Source: Mangrovimicrobium sp033283385 (GTDB lineage Bacteria; Pseudomonadota; Gammaproteobacteria; Pseudomonadales; Halieaceae). Taken from it: a stretch of DNA of 64,000 nucleotides. Below the pieces are notes generated by a model, which saw only the letters and a program-made list of their open reading frames with translations, had not been told where the DNA came from and ran no database searches. The stretch is from positions 1,736,001 to 1,800,000 of the forward strand of contig JAWMQQ010000001.1 in the NCBI GenBank assembly GCA_033283385.1. Reading direction: 5' to 3'. Made by a program: the position numbers and the translations under genes. Below are positions 1-7,986 of this stretch, one piece after another (the first letter of the stretch is position 1; each line of letters begins with the position of its first letter).

Positions 1-398
1 TCCTGTATGGTTGCCACCCCGGCGCGGTCACCGAACGAGGCGTTGACGGGGCTGAAGAGTAGGGCGCGAAAGCGCTCCTGGGTCTCCTGGACGGTGTCAT
101 CGACCAGTTGGACTGTATACAGCCTCGGCATCGACCAGTCGGCCGAGGTGAACGTCAGCTGCCGCACGCCCGGCAGGAAATCGCTGTAGGCCACGGCAGT
201 GCCCGAGCGGGTGGTCACCCTGACGGAAACCGGCTGGGAGGCGGTGGGAGCGGAATCCAGGCTGACGCGGAAGACCGCTTCCGTCGCGGCTTCTGTTACC
301 GTGATGTCATCAATGCTGACTCGGGGTAGCGCGGAAAGCGAAGGGCTCAGCAACGCCACGCCCAGTGACAGGACGGCAATTTTGTAATTCATCGTCAT
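1..398 (-). CDS. Calx-beta domain surface protein, N-terminal part
   Basis: Read on the minus strand from ATG 398 (a second in-frame ATG lies at 392) the frame stays open to base 1, so only about 132 codons are visible and the 3' part is outside the window. The first ~24 residues (Lys, then a hydrophobic run ending SPSLSA) form a signal peptide. The following ~105 residues have a Calx-beta pattern: VSIDDITVTE, then TTRSGTAVAYSDF, then an ERFRALLFSPVNASFGD segment. Calx-beta domains are calcium-binding beta sandwiches, often repeated in large secreted or outer-surface proteins. The visible part is one domain; whether more follow cannot be seen. No operon partner is visible. Confidence 0.8.
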   Translation of the reverse strand, partial: MTMNYKIAVLSLGVALLSPSLSALPRVSIDDITVTEAATEAVFRVSLDSAPTASQPVSVRVTTRSGTAVAYSDFLPGVRQLTFTSADWSMPRLYTVQLVDDTVQETQERFRALLFSPVNASFGDRAGVATIQ

Positions 399-604
399 CG
401 GCTCTCTGGACGAACCGCTTGATACTATCAGCAGAACCAGTTATTTCCATATATTTTATAAGGATATAAGTCGTGGGAAATTCAGTACTCCATCGGGATG
501 CGACATTCCGCTAGAATGCCCCGGCATTCCCTGCGCCCCACGGAGCCAAAGCATTGAAGAAGAAGCCACACCTGAAAGCCGCCGCCAGCGGCCCGAACTG
601 ATCG

Positions 605-1993
605 ATGCCTGGAGCAAGCACATCGCGTCGCCGCCTGCGCCTGGCTTTTGTGGTGCTGGTGATCATCATTTTCGGCCTGCTGGCGGGCCTGCGCGCAGCC
701 GGCATTCCCCTGCGCGGGGTGGACGATGCCCTGCCGGTGGCGGTGGGCCTCGCCGCCAAACTGGCGTGCTCGGGGGAATATGTGTCCGGGTTCGACGACG
801 CCCAGGTGAAGCGCGACATCCAGGCGTACTCTCCGATCCTGTCGCTGGTGGAACTGCAACACCCGGAGCCCTCGCTGGTGCGCGCGACCCTGCTCGGGGC
901 AGAGGCCGCGGCGCGCTATTACCCGGGGATCGGCTGCACGCTGCAGCGAGCCGGCATGGCCGAACTGCAGCAGGTCCGGGTTGCCGACACCCCGGTCGTT
1001 GACGCCCCGTGGCCACACGGGGATAGCGTGCCGCCGCCCAGGCCGGGCCTGCAGAAAGCGCTGGAAAGCATGCTGGCGGCGGACAACCGCGACGGCCTCG
1101 ATACCCGCGCGCTGCTGGTAGTGCAGGGCGGGGAGGTGGCCGCGGAAGCCTATGCGCCGGGCATCGACGCGAGCACGCCGCTGCTGGGCTGGTCGATGGG
1201 CAAGAGTGTCACTGCGCTGATCACCGGACGCATGCAGGCGCTGGGGCTGCTGTCGTTGCAGGAGGCCAACCTGTTCCCGGACTGGTCGCAGGACGGACGC
1301 CGCGCAATCACGCTGGCGCAGATGCTGCACATGTCCTCCGGGCTGGCGTTCTCGGAGGATTACATTCCCGGTAACGACTCCACCCGCATGCTGTTCACCG
1401 CCAGTAGCGCCTCTGCTGTGCCGCTGGCCAAGCCACTGGCCTTCGCGCCGGGGGAGCACTTCGCCTATTCATCGGGCACCACCAACCTGATCTGCCGCCT
1501 GATCGCCGAACGCATCGGCGGGGGCGTGCAGGGACAGGTGGATTTCTTCCACCGCGAGATCGCCGCACCGCTGGGGCTGAAGCACACCGTGATGGAATTC
1601 GACCCCAGCGGCATTTTTGTCGGCAGCTCCTACGTCTACGCCAGCGCCAGGGACTGGGCCCGCCTGGCCTTGCCGCTGCTCGACGACGGCAGGGTGGACG
1701 GGCGCCGCTGGCTGCCCGAGGGCTGGGTGGACAGCGCCACCACACCCAACCCCAGCGCCAACGAACCCCGCTACGGCTACCAGTTCTGGCTCAACGGCCG
1801 GGGCGACAAGCGCTACTGGCCCTCGCTGCCGGATGACACCTTCGCCATGTCCGGGCACAGCGGCCAGTCGGTCATGATACTGCCGTCGGTGGACGCGGTT
1901 TTCGTGCGGCTGGGGTGGACCTCCGGCGCCTACCCGGTGGACGACCGCGTGGGCAAATTACTGCCGCGCCTGCGCGGCGCAATGCCGGATTGA
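605..1993 (+). CDS. Serine hydrolase of the class C beta-lactamase/esterase fold, membrane anchored
   Basis: A 462-residue protein with one N-terminal hydrophobic helix (about residues 10-29) after a basic stretch, so probably held in the inner membrane with its catalytic domain in the periplasm. It has the SxxK motif as SMGK (197-200), a YSSGTTN motif near 288 and a C-terminal HSGQ near 418, in the order expected for penicillin-binding-protein-like serine hydrolases such as class C beta-lactamases, EstB-type esterases and 6-aminohexanoate-dimer hydrolase. An in-frame stop lies two codons upstream of ATG 605, which fixes the earliest start; no clear ribosome binding site is present. The substrate cannot be told from the sequence. 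It stands alone ahead of the moa genes. Confidence 0.85.
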   Translation: MPGASTSRRRLRLAFVVLVIIIFGLLAGLRAAGIPLRGVDDALPVAVGLAAKLACSGEYVSGFDDAQVKRDIQAYSPILSLVELQHPEPSLVRATLLGAEAAARYYPGIGCTLQRAGMAELQQVRVADTPVVDAPWPHGDSVPPPRPGLQKALESMLAADNRDGLDTRALLVVQGGEVAAEAYAPGIDASTPLLGWSMGKSVTALITGRMQALGLLSLQEANLFPDWSQDGRRAITLAQMLHMSSGLAFSEDYIPGNDSTRMLFTASSASAVPLAKPLAFAPGEHFAYSSGTTNLICRLIAERIGGGVQGQVDFFHREIAAPLGLKHTVMEFDPSGIFVGSSYVYASARDWARLALPLLDDGRVDGRRWLPEGWVDSATTPNPSANEPRYGYQFWLNGRGDKRYWPSLPDDTFAMSGHSGQSVMILPSVDAVFVRLGWTSGAYPVDDRVGKLLPRLRGAMPD

Positions 1994-2064
1994 AACGGGC
2001 GGGGCTGTTTTTAGGCGACGCCATTCGCTAGACTTCCGGGCTCACTGAACACAAGAGCCCCAGC

Positions 2065-2550
2065 ATGTCGCAATTCACCCACCTCGACGACAGCGGCGCC
2101 GCGCGCATGGTCGATGTCGGCGACAAGGCGCAGACCGAACGCATCGCCATCGCGCGGGCCCGGGTCTGCATGCAGCCGGAAACGCTGCGCCTGCTGATCG
2201 AGGGCGGCCACAAGAAGGGCGATGTGATCGCCGTCGCCCGCGTCGCCGGCATCCAGGGCGCAAAGAAGTGCGCCGACCTGATTCCCCTGTGCCACCCGCT
2301 GATGCTCAACTCCGTCAAGGTCGACTTCGAGTTCGACGAGGGCGAGAGCGCCGTCGATATCATCGGCCAGTGCAAGGTCTCCGGCCGCACCGGCGTGGAA
2401 ATGGAGGCGCTGACCGCGGTGTCGGTGGCGGCACTGACGCTGTACGACATGTGCAAGGCCATCGACCGCGGCATGGAAATCCGCAATATCGGGCTGGTGG
2501 AAAAGCAGGGAGGCAAATCCGGGCACTGGCGCCGGGCGGAGATCGACTGA
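2065..2550 (+). CDS. moaC: Cyclic pyranopterin monophosphate synthase MoaC
   Basis: A 161-residue MoaC, which converts the MoaA product (3',8-cyclo-7,8-dihydro-GTP) to cyclic pyranopterin monophosphate in the first stage of molybdenum cofactor synthesis. The family signature KKCADLIPLCHPLML is at about residues 68-82, and the C-terminal MCKAIDRGMEI region carries the conserved Asp and Lys. Length matches the family (about 160). Its stop codon TGA shares one base with the moaD start (TGATG), so moaC-moaD-moaE form a translationally coupled operon. moaA and moaB are not in the window. No Moco riboswitch-like structure was recognised in the short upstream region. Confidence 0.97.
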   Translation: MSQFTHLDDSGAARMVDVGDKAQTERIAIARARVCMQPETLRLLIEGGHKKGDVIAVARVAGIQGAKKCADLIPLCHPLMLNSVKVDFEFDEGESAVDIIGQCKVSGRTGVEMEALTAVSVAALTLYDMCKAIDRGMEIRNIGLVEKQGGKSGHWRRAEID

Positions 2551-2804
2551 TGTTGCGCGTTCTGTTTTTCGGCCGCCTGCGGGAGCAACTCGACTGCGAC
2601 AGTCTCGAAGTGCCGCTGACGGACGCCTGCCGCGACGTCGACGCGCTGCAGGCCTCGCTCTGCGCCAGCCGCGGCGAGCACTGGGCCGAGGTGCTCGGCG
2701 CAGCCAATATCATCCGCGCGCTGAACCAGGAGATGCTCACCGCCAACGCCGCGCTGTCGGACGGCGATGAAATCGCCTTCTTCCCGCCGGTCACCGGAGG
2801 CTGA
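2550..2804 (+). CDS. moaD: Molybdopterin synthase small subunit MoaD
   Basis: An 84-residue ubiquitin-like sulfur carrier ending in the diagnostic VTGG, whose terminal glycine is thiocarboxylated and donates sulfur in the molybdopterin synthase reaction with MoaE. It begins MLRVLFFGRLREQL at ATG 2550, overlapping the moaC stop by one base, and ends one base before the moaE start. The size is normal for MoaD. A longer open frame extends upstream inside moaC but is only a by-product of the overlap. Confidence 0.95.
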   Translation: MLRVLFFGRLREQLDCDSLEVPLTDACRDVDALQASLCASRGEHWAEVLGAANIIRALNQEMLTANAALSDGDEIAFFPPVTGG

Positions 2805-2805
2805 G

Positions 2806-3276
2806 ATGAAAGCCGTACTGGAGGTCAGCGTACAGCCCGCGGATTTCGACATCCGCACGCTGCAGGCCAGCCTGCTGGCGGGCGATGCGCGAGAGGGCGG
2901 CGTCGCCACCTTCACCGGCTACGTGCGGGCGAACAACGAAAACCGGGGCGTGCAGCGCATGTTCCTGGAACACTACCCGGGCATGACCGAGCGCAGCATC
3001 CTGGCGATCCTGGAAGAGAGCGCCGCGCGCTGGCCGGTACTGGCGGCGCGGGTGGTACACCGGGTCGGCGAACTGGAAGTGGGCGAGCAGATCGTCTGGG
3101 TCGGCGTGAGCTCGGCCCACCGCGAGGCGGCCTTCGCCGCCTGCGAGTTCATCATGGATTACCTGAAAACCCGCGCCCCGTTCTGGAAAAAGGAACTCGG
3201 CCCGGATGGCGAGCACTGGGTGGACGCCCGCGACAGCGACAGCGACCGCGCACAGCGCTGGCAGGGCCAGCAATAA
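2806..3276 (+). CDS. moaE: Molybdopterin synthase catalytic subunit MoaE
   Basis: A 156-residue MoaE, the large subunit of molybdopterin synthase, which transfers the MoaD thiocarboxylate sulfur to cyclic pyranopterin monophosphate. It shows the family motifs GGVATFTGYVR (about residues 31-41), LEHYPGMTE, the SSAHREAAFAA block and the C-terminal KTRAPFWKKE with the active-site lysines. The start at ATG 2806, just after the moaD stop, removes a spurious 13-residue upstream extension and gives the normal family length. It is the last gene of the moaCDE operon. Confidence 0.95.
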   Translation: MKAVLEVSVQPADFDIRTLQASLLAGDAREGGVATFTGYVRANNENRGVQRMFLEHYPGMTERSILAILEESAARWPVLAARVVHRVGELEVGEQIVWVGVSSAHREAAFAACEFIMDYLKTRAPFWKKELGPDGEHWVDARDSDSDRAQRWQGQQ

Positions 3277-3320
3277 CCGGCATCGCCGGCAACGACAAGC
3301 AGGAACGACAAGGAGCACAC

Positions 3321-3797
3321 ATGGATTTTGACGGCCGCGAACTGCGCAATGCGCTGGGACGATTTGCCACCGGCGTCTGCGTGATCACCGCGGTAAGCCC
3401 CAGGGGGCTGCCGATGGGACTGACCGCCAATTCCTTCGCCTCGGTCTCGCTGGACCCGCCGCTGGTGTTGTGGAGCCTGCAGAACAACTCCGAGGTGTTC
3501 GACGCCTTTTCCCGGCCGCGCTACTACGCCATCAACGTGCTGGCCGAGGAGCACATGGGGTTGTCGAACCAGTATGCGAAAAAGGGCGATCACCAGCTCG
3601 ACCCCGAGCATTTTCGCTACGGCCGCCACGGCGCACCCATCCTGCGCGACGCGCTGGTGAGTTTCGAATGCGAACTGCACGCCACCCACGACGGCGGCGA
3701 CCACCTGATCATCGTCGGCCGGGTCATCGACCTGCTGACCCGTCCCACCGGACAGCCCCTGCTGTTCTACTGCGGCGCCTACCGCGAGCTGCACTGA
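3321..3797 (+). CDS. Flavin reductase-like domain protein
   Basis: A 158-residue single-domain protein of the FMN-binding flavin reductase family. The typical N-terminus reads LRNALGRFATGVCVITA, followed by GLTANSFASVSLDPPLV and a C-terminal LLFYCGAYREL. Relatives reduce FMN or FAD with NAD(P)H and hand reduced flavin to a separate monooxygenase, but no monooxygenase lies nearby, so its partner is unknown. A ribosome binding site (AAGGAGC) precedes ATG 3321. Its stop is next to the start of the Nudix gene at 3799, so the two are probably cotranscribed. Confidence 0.9.
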   Translation: MDFDGRELRNALGRFATGVCVITAVSPRGLPMGLTANSFASVSLDPPLVLWSLQNNSEVFDAFSRPRYYAINVLAEEHMGLSNQYAKKGDHQLDPEHFRYGRHGAPILRDALVSFECELHATHDGGDHLIIVGRVIDLLTRPTGQPLLFYCGAYRELH

Positions 3798-3798
3798 G

Positions 3799-4344
3799 AT
3801 GAAGTTCTGTACCAACTGCGGTAGTGCCGTGGCGCTGCGGATCCCCGAGGGGGACGACCGCGAGCGCTATGTCTGCACCCACTGCGAGTTCATTCACTAC
3901 ATCAACCCGCGCGTCATCGTCGGCTGCCTGCCGGTGTACGAGGGCAGGGTACTGCTGTGCAAGCGCGCCATCGAGCCGCGCATGGGCCTGTGGACGCTGC
4001 CCGCCGGCTTCATGGAGAACGGTGAAAGCACCATGGCGGGCGCCGCACGCGAAACCTGGGAGGAGGCGCGCGCCCGGGTGAACGCGCTGGAGCTGTACCG
4101 GATTTTCGACCTGCCCTATATCAACCAGGTCTACATGTTCTACCGCTGTGATGTCGAAGGCGGTGAATACGGCGTAGGCCCCGAGAGCCTGGAGAGCGGG
4201 CTGTACGCCGAGGACGAAATACCCTGGGACGCACTCGCCTTCCCGGTGGTGCGCGAGAGCCTGCAGGATTACTTTCGCGATCGCCGCACCGGCGAATACC
4301 CGGTCAAAGTCGTTGCGCTGGAATACCAGCCCGGCAGGCACTGA
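3799..4344 (+). CDS. Nudix hydrolase with N-terminal zinc ribbon
   Basis: A 181-residue protein with a small zinc ribbon (CTNC at residues 4-7 and CTHC at 26-29 region) followed by a Nudix domain with the full Nudix box, GFMENGESTMAGAARETWEE, where the metal-binding REXXEE core is intact. Zinc-ribbon Nudix proteins of this size include NADH and ADP-ribose pyrophosphatases, but this one lacks the long N-terminal domain of NudC, so substrate assignment is open. Directly follows the flavin reductase gene with a one-base gap, suggesting linked expression and possibly a role in flavin or nicotinamide nucleotide turnover (inference). Confidence 0.9.
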   Translation: MKFCTNCGSAVALRIPEGDDRERYVCTHCEFIHYINPRVIVGCLPVYEGRVLLCKRAIEPRMGLWTLPAGFMENGESTMAGAARETWEEARARVNALELYRIFDLPYINQVYMFYRCDVEGGEYGVGPESLESGLYAEDEIPWDALAFPVVRESLQDYFRDRRTGEYPVKVVALEYQPGRH

Positions 4345-4383
4345 ACAGACAAGCAAGCTGAATAAAGCCCAAAGGAGATCACC

Positions 4384-4857
4384 ATGGCCTACCCGAAAAT
4401 CGGCAACCTGGCACCGGCCTTCACACTGCTCGACCAGGACGGCAACAAGGTCAGCCTGAAGCAGTTCCGCGACAAGAAAAACGTGGTGCTGTACTTCTAC
4501 CCGAAAGCGATGACCCCCGGCTGCACCGTGCAGGCCTGCGGCCTGCGCGACAGCAAGAAGGCGCTGGACAAGCGCGACGTCGTGGTCCTCGGCGTCAGCC
4601 CGGACCCGGTGAAGCGCCTGCCGAAATTCATCGAGCGGGATAACCTGAACTTCACGCTGCTCTCCGACGAGGACCACGCGGTGGCCGAGAAATACGGCTG
4701 CTGGGGCATGAAGAAATTCATGGGCAAGGAGTTCATGGGCCTGATCCGCACCACCTATATCATCGGCAAGGACGGCAAGTTAAAGTCGGTGATGGACAAG
4801 TTCAAGACCAAGACTCACCACGACGACCTGCTGGCAGAGCTTGACGAGGTGCTCTGA
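4384..4857 (+). CDS. bcp: Thioredoxin-dependent peroxiredoxin, BCP type
   Basis: A 157-residue atypical 2-Cys peroxiredoxin of the BCP/PrxQ class that reduces H2O2 and organic peroxides using thioredoxin. The peroxidatic motif TPGCTVQAC places Cys47 and the resolving Cys52 five residues apart, as in E. coli Bcp. The thioredoxin-like fold pattern YFYPKAMTPGCT is clear, and the length equals the family norm. A strong ribosome binding site (AAAGGAG) precedes ATG 4384. Its neighbour at 4914 is a ferritin-like protein, a sensible pairing of peroxide removal and iron handling. Confidence 0.96.
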   Translation: MAYPKIGNLAPAFTLLDQDGNKVSLKQFRDKKNVVLYFYPKAMTPGCTVQACGLRDSKKALDKRDVVVLGVSPDPVKRLPKFIERDNLNFTLLSDEDHAVAEKYGCWGMKKFMGKEFMGLIRTTYIIGKDGKLKSVMDKFKTKTHHDDLLAELDEVL

Positions 4858-4913
4858 TCAATCCCCTGGAAGGCGTCTGTTGAATCCAACACACTGGCAA
4901 GAGGAAACGATCC

Positions 4914-5201
4914 ATGGCAAACGAAGGTTATCACGAGCCGGTCGCCGAACTCAGTGAAGCGACCAAGGACATGCACCGGGCCATCACCTCGCTGATGGAA
5001 GAACTCGAAGCGGTCGACTGGTACAACCAGCGTGTCGACGCCTGCAAGGACCCGGAACTGAAAGCCATCCTGGCGCACAACCGCGATGAGGAAAAGGAAC
5101 ACGCGGCCATGGTGCTGGAGTGGATTCGCAGGCAGGATCCCAAGTTCGACAGCGAATTGAAGGATTACCTGTTCACCGACAAGCCCATCGCGCACGGCTA
5201 G
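4914..5201 (+). CDS. Encapsulated-ferritin-type (EncFtn) ferroxidase, lacking a cargo tail
   Basis: A 95-residue two-helix ferritin-like protein that closely follows the Rhodospirillum rubrum EncFtn pattern: SLMEELEAVDWYNQRVDA (about residues 26-43) and LAHNRDEEKEHAAM (53-66). The expected ferroxidase residues are Glu30, Tyr37, Glu60 and His63. EncFtn subunits make a ferroxidase site only at a dimer interface and oxidise Fe(II) inside an encapsulin shell. Here the protein ends KPIAHG without the C-terminal encapsulin-targeting peptide, and no encapsulin gene is in the window. It lies 56 bp after bcp, preceded by an AAGAGGAAA ribosome binding site. Family assignment is firm; function without the shell is inference. 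Confidence 0.88.
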   Translation: MANEGYHEPVAELSEATKDMHRAITSLMEELEAVDWYNQRVDACKDPELKAILAHNRDEEKEHAAMVLEWIRRQDPKFDSELKDYLFTDKPIAHG

Positions 5202-5220
5202 CCATGCAGATTCCAGAATA

Positions 5221-6315
5221 ATGCTTACATATCCCTTCGATACTACTGTGCCCGCTCCGGGTGAACTGATCGACGTCGCCCCCGGCGTGCGCTGGCTGCG
5301 CATGCCGCTGCCGATGGCGCTGGACCACATCAACCTCTACCTGCTGGAGGACGAGGACGGCTGGTGGATCGTCGATACAGGGATAGCGCTGGGGCAGACC
5401 CGGGATATCTGGGAGCAGGTTTTCGAGCGGCACCTGGAGGGCAAGCCGGTGAAGGCGGTGGTCTCCACCCACTGGCACCCGGACCACACCGGCATGGCGG
5501 GCTGGCTCTGCGAGCGCTGGCGCGCGCCGTTTTACATCACCCGCACCGAGTACCTCACCGGCATGCTCTACACGCGCTCGACGCCGGAGCAGATCAGGGG
5601 GAATTTCGAGCAGTACCAGCTGAGACTGGGGCGGGAAGCGGCTGACGCCGCGTCCTCCAGCAGGTCCGTCGGCGGCATCAACGAGATGATCACGCCGCTG
5701 CCCCCGGCCTACCAGCGGCTGGTGGACGGCCAGTCCCTGGCCATCAACGGCCACCGCTGGCGCGTGGTGGTGGGGCGGGGGCATTCCCCGGAGCACGCCT
5801 GCCTGTTCAGCGACTCGCTCAACGTGTTGATCTCCGGCGACCAGGTGATACCGCGCATCTCCAGCAACATCAGCGTCAGCGCCGACGAGCCCGACGGCAA
5901 CCCACTGAAGGAGTGGCTGCAGTCGCTGGAGCAGTTCCTCGACGTACTGCCGGAGGATGCACTGGTGCTGCCCGCGCACAACGTTCCCTTCCACGGCCTG
6001 CACCCGCGCCTGCGCGCGCTGATCGAGCACCACGAGGAGAACCTGCTGGTGCTGGAGGAGGCGCTGGTGGACGAGGCGCGCACGGCGCTGGACCTGGTGC
6101 CGACCCTGTTCCGCCGCAACCTCAGCGAGGAGCAGGTGAACATGGCGCTGGGCGAATGCCTGGCGCACCTCAACTACCTGCTGCACCGCGGCCAGCTGGA
6201 ACGCCGCCTGGACGCCCGCGGACGCTATCTCTACCGCTCCGTGGACGACACGCTGCCGCTGCGCCTGCGCCAGCACCGGGGCCCCAAAGAGGACTGGCAG
6301 CCGCTACAGGTTTGA
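5221..6315 (+). CDS. MBL-fold metallohydrolase
   Basis: A 364-residue metallo-beta-lactamase-fold protein. The metal-binding motif is STHWHPDHTG, with His84, His86, Asp88 and His89; further ligands are in the GRGHSPEHACL and LISGDQVIPRIS segments, and an NVPFHG histidine follows. A C-terminal ~100-residue helical domain with a winged-helix feel (LVPTLFRRNLSEEQVN...) is typical of the LACTB2-like subgroup, which includes acyl hydrolases and RNA-processing relatives. The gene begins 19 bp after the ferritin stop, so it may share its transcript. Its stop lies within a 14-bp palindrome facing the convergent marR gene. The substrate is unknown. Confidence 0.88.
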   Translation: MLTYPFDTTVPAPGELIDVAPGVRWLRMPLPMALDHINLYLLEDEDGWWIVDTGIALGQTRDIWEQVFERHLEGKPVKAVVSTHWHPDHTGMAGWLCERWRAPFYITRTEYLTGMLYTRSTPEQIRGNFEQYQLRLGREAADAASSSRSVGGINEMITPLPPAYQRLVDGQSLAINGHRWRVVVGRGHSPEHACLFSDSLNVLISGDQVIPRISSNISVSADEPDGNPLKEWLQSLEQFLDVLPEDALVLPAHNVPFHGLHPRLRALIEHHEENLLVLEEALVDEARTALDLVPTLFRRNLSEEQVNMALGECLAHLNYLLHRGQLERRLDARGRYLYRSVDDTLPLRLRQHRGPKEDWQPLQV

Positions 6316-6328
6316 CTGATTAATCAGT
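6315..6328. promoter_or_regulatory. Perfect 14-bp palindrome between convergent MBL and marR genes
   Basis: ACTGATTAATCAGT is a perfect palindrome that begins at the last base of the MBL stop codon. It resembles the short AT-centred operators used by MarR-type dimers, and a marR gene ends 49 bp away, but it is in a 3'-3' intergenic region rather than a promoter. A regulator site or a small hairpin are both possible. Confidence 0.35.
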
Positions 6329-6376
6329 TAGATAGGGGCGTTATTTCGTGTTGGAAAGAGGATAACTTACGGCCGC

Positions 6377-6883
6377 TCAGGCGCGGCCGTCATCCGTCCA
6401 CGACTCCGGCAGGAACTCCAGGTCGAGCTTGTCGACCGCTTTGCGCAGGCGGTCTTCCAGCTCGTTGAGTTCCCGCGCGCCGATCTTCTTTGCGTAGTGC
6501 TTGCGCGCCTCCTCGACCACTTCCAGCGCGTCCGCGACCAGCTTGAGCCCGCGCTCGGTAAAGCGGATTTCCTTGGCGCGCTTGTCCTGGCTGTCGATGG
6601 CGCGATCCACATAGCCGAGTTGCTCCAGCTCCTTGAGCAGCTTGCCCATGGCCTGCTGCGTCACCTTGGCGCGGCTGGCGAGTTCCGTCACCCGCACCGA
6701 GCCCGTGCCCAGGTTGGACAGCACCTGGCTGTGGGATGGTCGGATGTCGTGGTAGCCGCGGGCCGCGATCCCCTCGAGCACGCGGCGATCGTAGTCGCGG
6801 TAGAACTCCTGCAGCAGGCGCGGCAGGTTGTTGGACAACCGGAAGGCGATTTCGCGGTTGGCCTGGGACGTGGTTTTACTCAA
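6377..6883 (-). CDS. MarR-family transcriptional regulator
   Basis: A 168-residue MarR-type repressor. The winged helix-turn-helix spans about residues 45-115: SHSQVLSNLG, VRVTELASRAKVTQQAMGKLLKELEQLGYVDR, then the wing DSQDKRAKEIRFTERG. N- and C-terminal helices (about 1-40 and 125-160) would make the dimer interface. MarR proteins usually bind small phenolic or oxidant ligands and repress a neighbouring or divergent gene. Candidates here are the convergent MBL hydrolase or the divergent exonuclease III gene. No ligand-specific feature can be identified. No cysteine residues are present, so oxidation sensing of the OhrR kind is unlikely. Confidence 0.92.
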   Translation of the reverse strand: MSKTTSQANREIAFRLSNNLPRLLQEFYRDYDRRVLEGIAARGYHDIRPSHSQVLSNLGTGSVRVTELASRAKVTQQAMGKLLKELEQLGYVDRAIDSQDKRAKEIRFTERGLKLVADALEVVEEARKHYAKKIGARELNELEDRLRKAVDKLDLEFLPESWTDDGRA

Positions 6884-7015
6884 AGCAGGGGCCTCCCCTA
6901 GAGCGGCATCCTGGCCGCCAATTTACAAGAGTTGTTTTTGTTATTGCCCAAGTGTAGCCCTTTTTTCACCAGAGCTTTACCCGGACCTGCATATCATAAC
7001 CGTTCACAGCCCGCG

Positions 7016-7045
7016 TTGAAGGGCCTGTGACGCATCCGTTACACT
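7016..7045 (+). promoter_or_regulatory. Likely sigma70 promoter of the exonuclease III gene
   Basis: TTGAAG at 7016-7021 and TACACT at 7040-7045 are separated by 18 bp, with the -10 about 28 bp before the start codon at 7073. This is a reasonable housekeeping promoter; spacing and boxes are seen directly, activity is inferred. Confidence 0.5.
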
Positions 7046-7072
7046 GCGCCGCTGCAAAACAGGAGTCAGTCA

Positions 7073-7855
7073 GTGGCACGCGTAATCACGGTAAACACCA
7101 ACGGCATCCGCTCGGCGGCCCGCAAGGGCTTTTTCGAGTGGCTGGCGGGGCAGGGGGCGGACGTGGTCTGCATCCAGGAAACCAAGGCCCAGGAGCACCA
7201 GCTGGACGAGTCGCAGTACTACCCCGATGGCTTCCACTGCTACTACAACGACGCGGAAAAGAAAGGCTACAGCGGCACCGCCATTTTCAGCCGGGTGAAG
7301 CCGCGGCAGGTGATCACCTCCCTGGGCTGGGATCCCGCCGACAACGAAGGCCGCTACCTGCAGGCGGATTACGACGGCCTCAGCGTGATCTCCCTGTACA
7401 TGCCGTCCGGCTCATCCAGCGAGGCGGCGCTGGAAAAAAAATACGGCTTCATGGACCGCTTCTACGAGCACCTGAAAGGCCTGCGCCGCAAGCGCCGCGA
7501 ATTCATCATCTGCGCCGACTGGAACATCTGCCACAAGGAGATCGACCTGAAGAACTGGCGCAGCAACCAGAAGAACTCCGGCTTCCTGCCCGAGGAGCGC
7601 GCCTGGCTGAACCGGGTCTACGACGAACTGGGCTATCTCGACTCCTTCCGCCTGGTCAACGACGAGCCGGAGCAGTACACCTGGTGGTCCAACCGCGGCC
7701 AGGCCTGGGCGAAGAACGTGGGGTGGCGGCTTGACTACCAGGTGATCACCCCGAAACTGCGCGACAAGGTGCAAGCGGCCGACATCTACAAGGACGAACG
7801 CTTCTCCGACCACGCGCCGCAGATCATGGATTACGACTTCGAGATCAGCGCCTGA
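7073..7855 (+). CDS. xthA: Exodeoxyribonuclease III family AP endonuclease
   Basis: A 260-residue member of the ExoIII/APE1 endonuclease-exonuclease-phosphatase family, which cuts DNA 5' of abasic sites in base excision repair. Recognisable motifs are the N-terminal MARVITVNTNGIRSA, CIQETKAQ with the metal-binding Glu36, CADWNICH in the middle, and the C-terminal SDHAP with catalytic Asp246-His247. The start is GTG 7073, eight bases after an AGGAG ribosome binding site; no ATG fits. It is a single gene with its own predicted promoter, divergent from marR. xthA versus exoA naming is a matter of convention. Confidence 0.95.
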   Translation: MARVITVNTNGIRSAARKGFFEWLAGQGADVVCIQETKAQEHQLDESQYYPDGFHCYYNDAEKKGYSGTAIFSRVKPRQVITSLGWDPADNEGRYLQADYDGLSVISLYMPSGSSSEAALEKKYGFMDRFYEHLKGLRRKRREFIICADWNICHKEIDLKNWRSNQKNSGFLPEERAWLNRVYDELGYLDSFRLVNDEPEQYTWWSNRGQAWAKNVGWRLDYQVITPKLRDKVQAADIYKDERFSDHAPQIMDYDFEISA

Positions 7856-7986
7856 ATCCCGGCGGCGCAGCCCGGCTGCCCGCGGGGCCGGCGACGCCCT
7901 TCAATTGCAGCTGCCACCCAAACCCGGTACATTTAGGCGCTTTCCGGCACACCCCCAAAGTAACTGACTATTAAGGTAAAACACGC

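Noticed and set aside
1994..2064. Possible molybdenum cofactor riboswitch before moaC
   Set aside because: The gap is only 71 bp and no extended paired structure of that class was recognisable.
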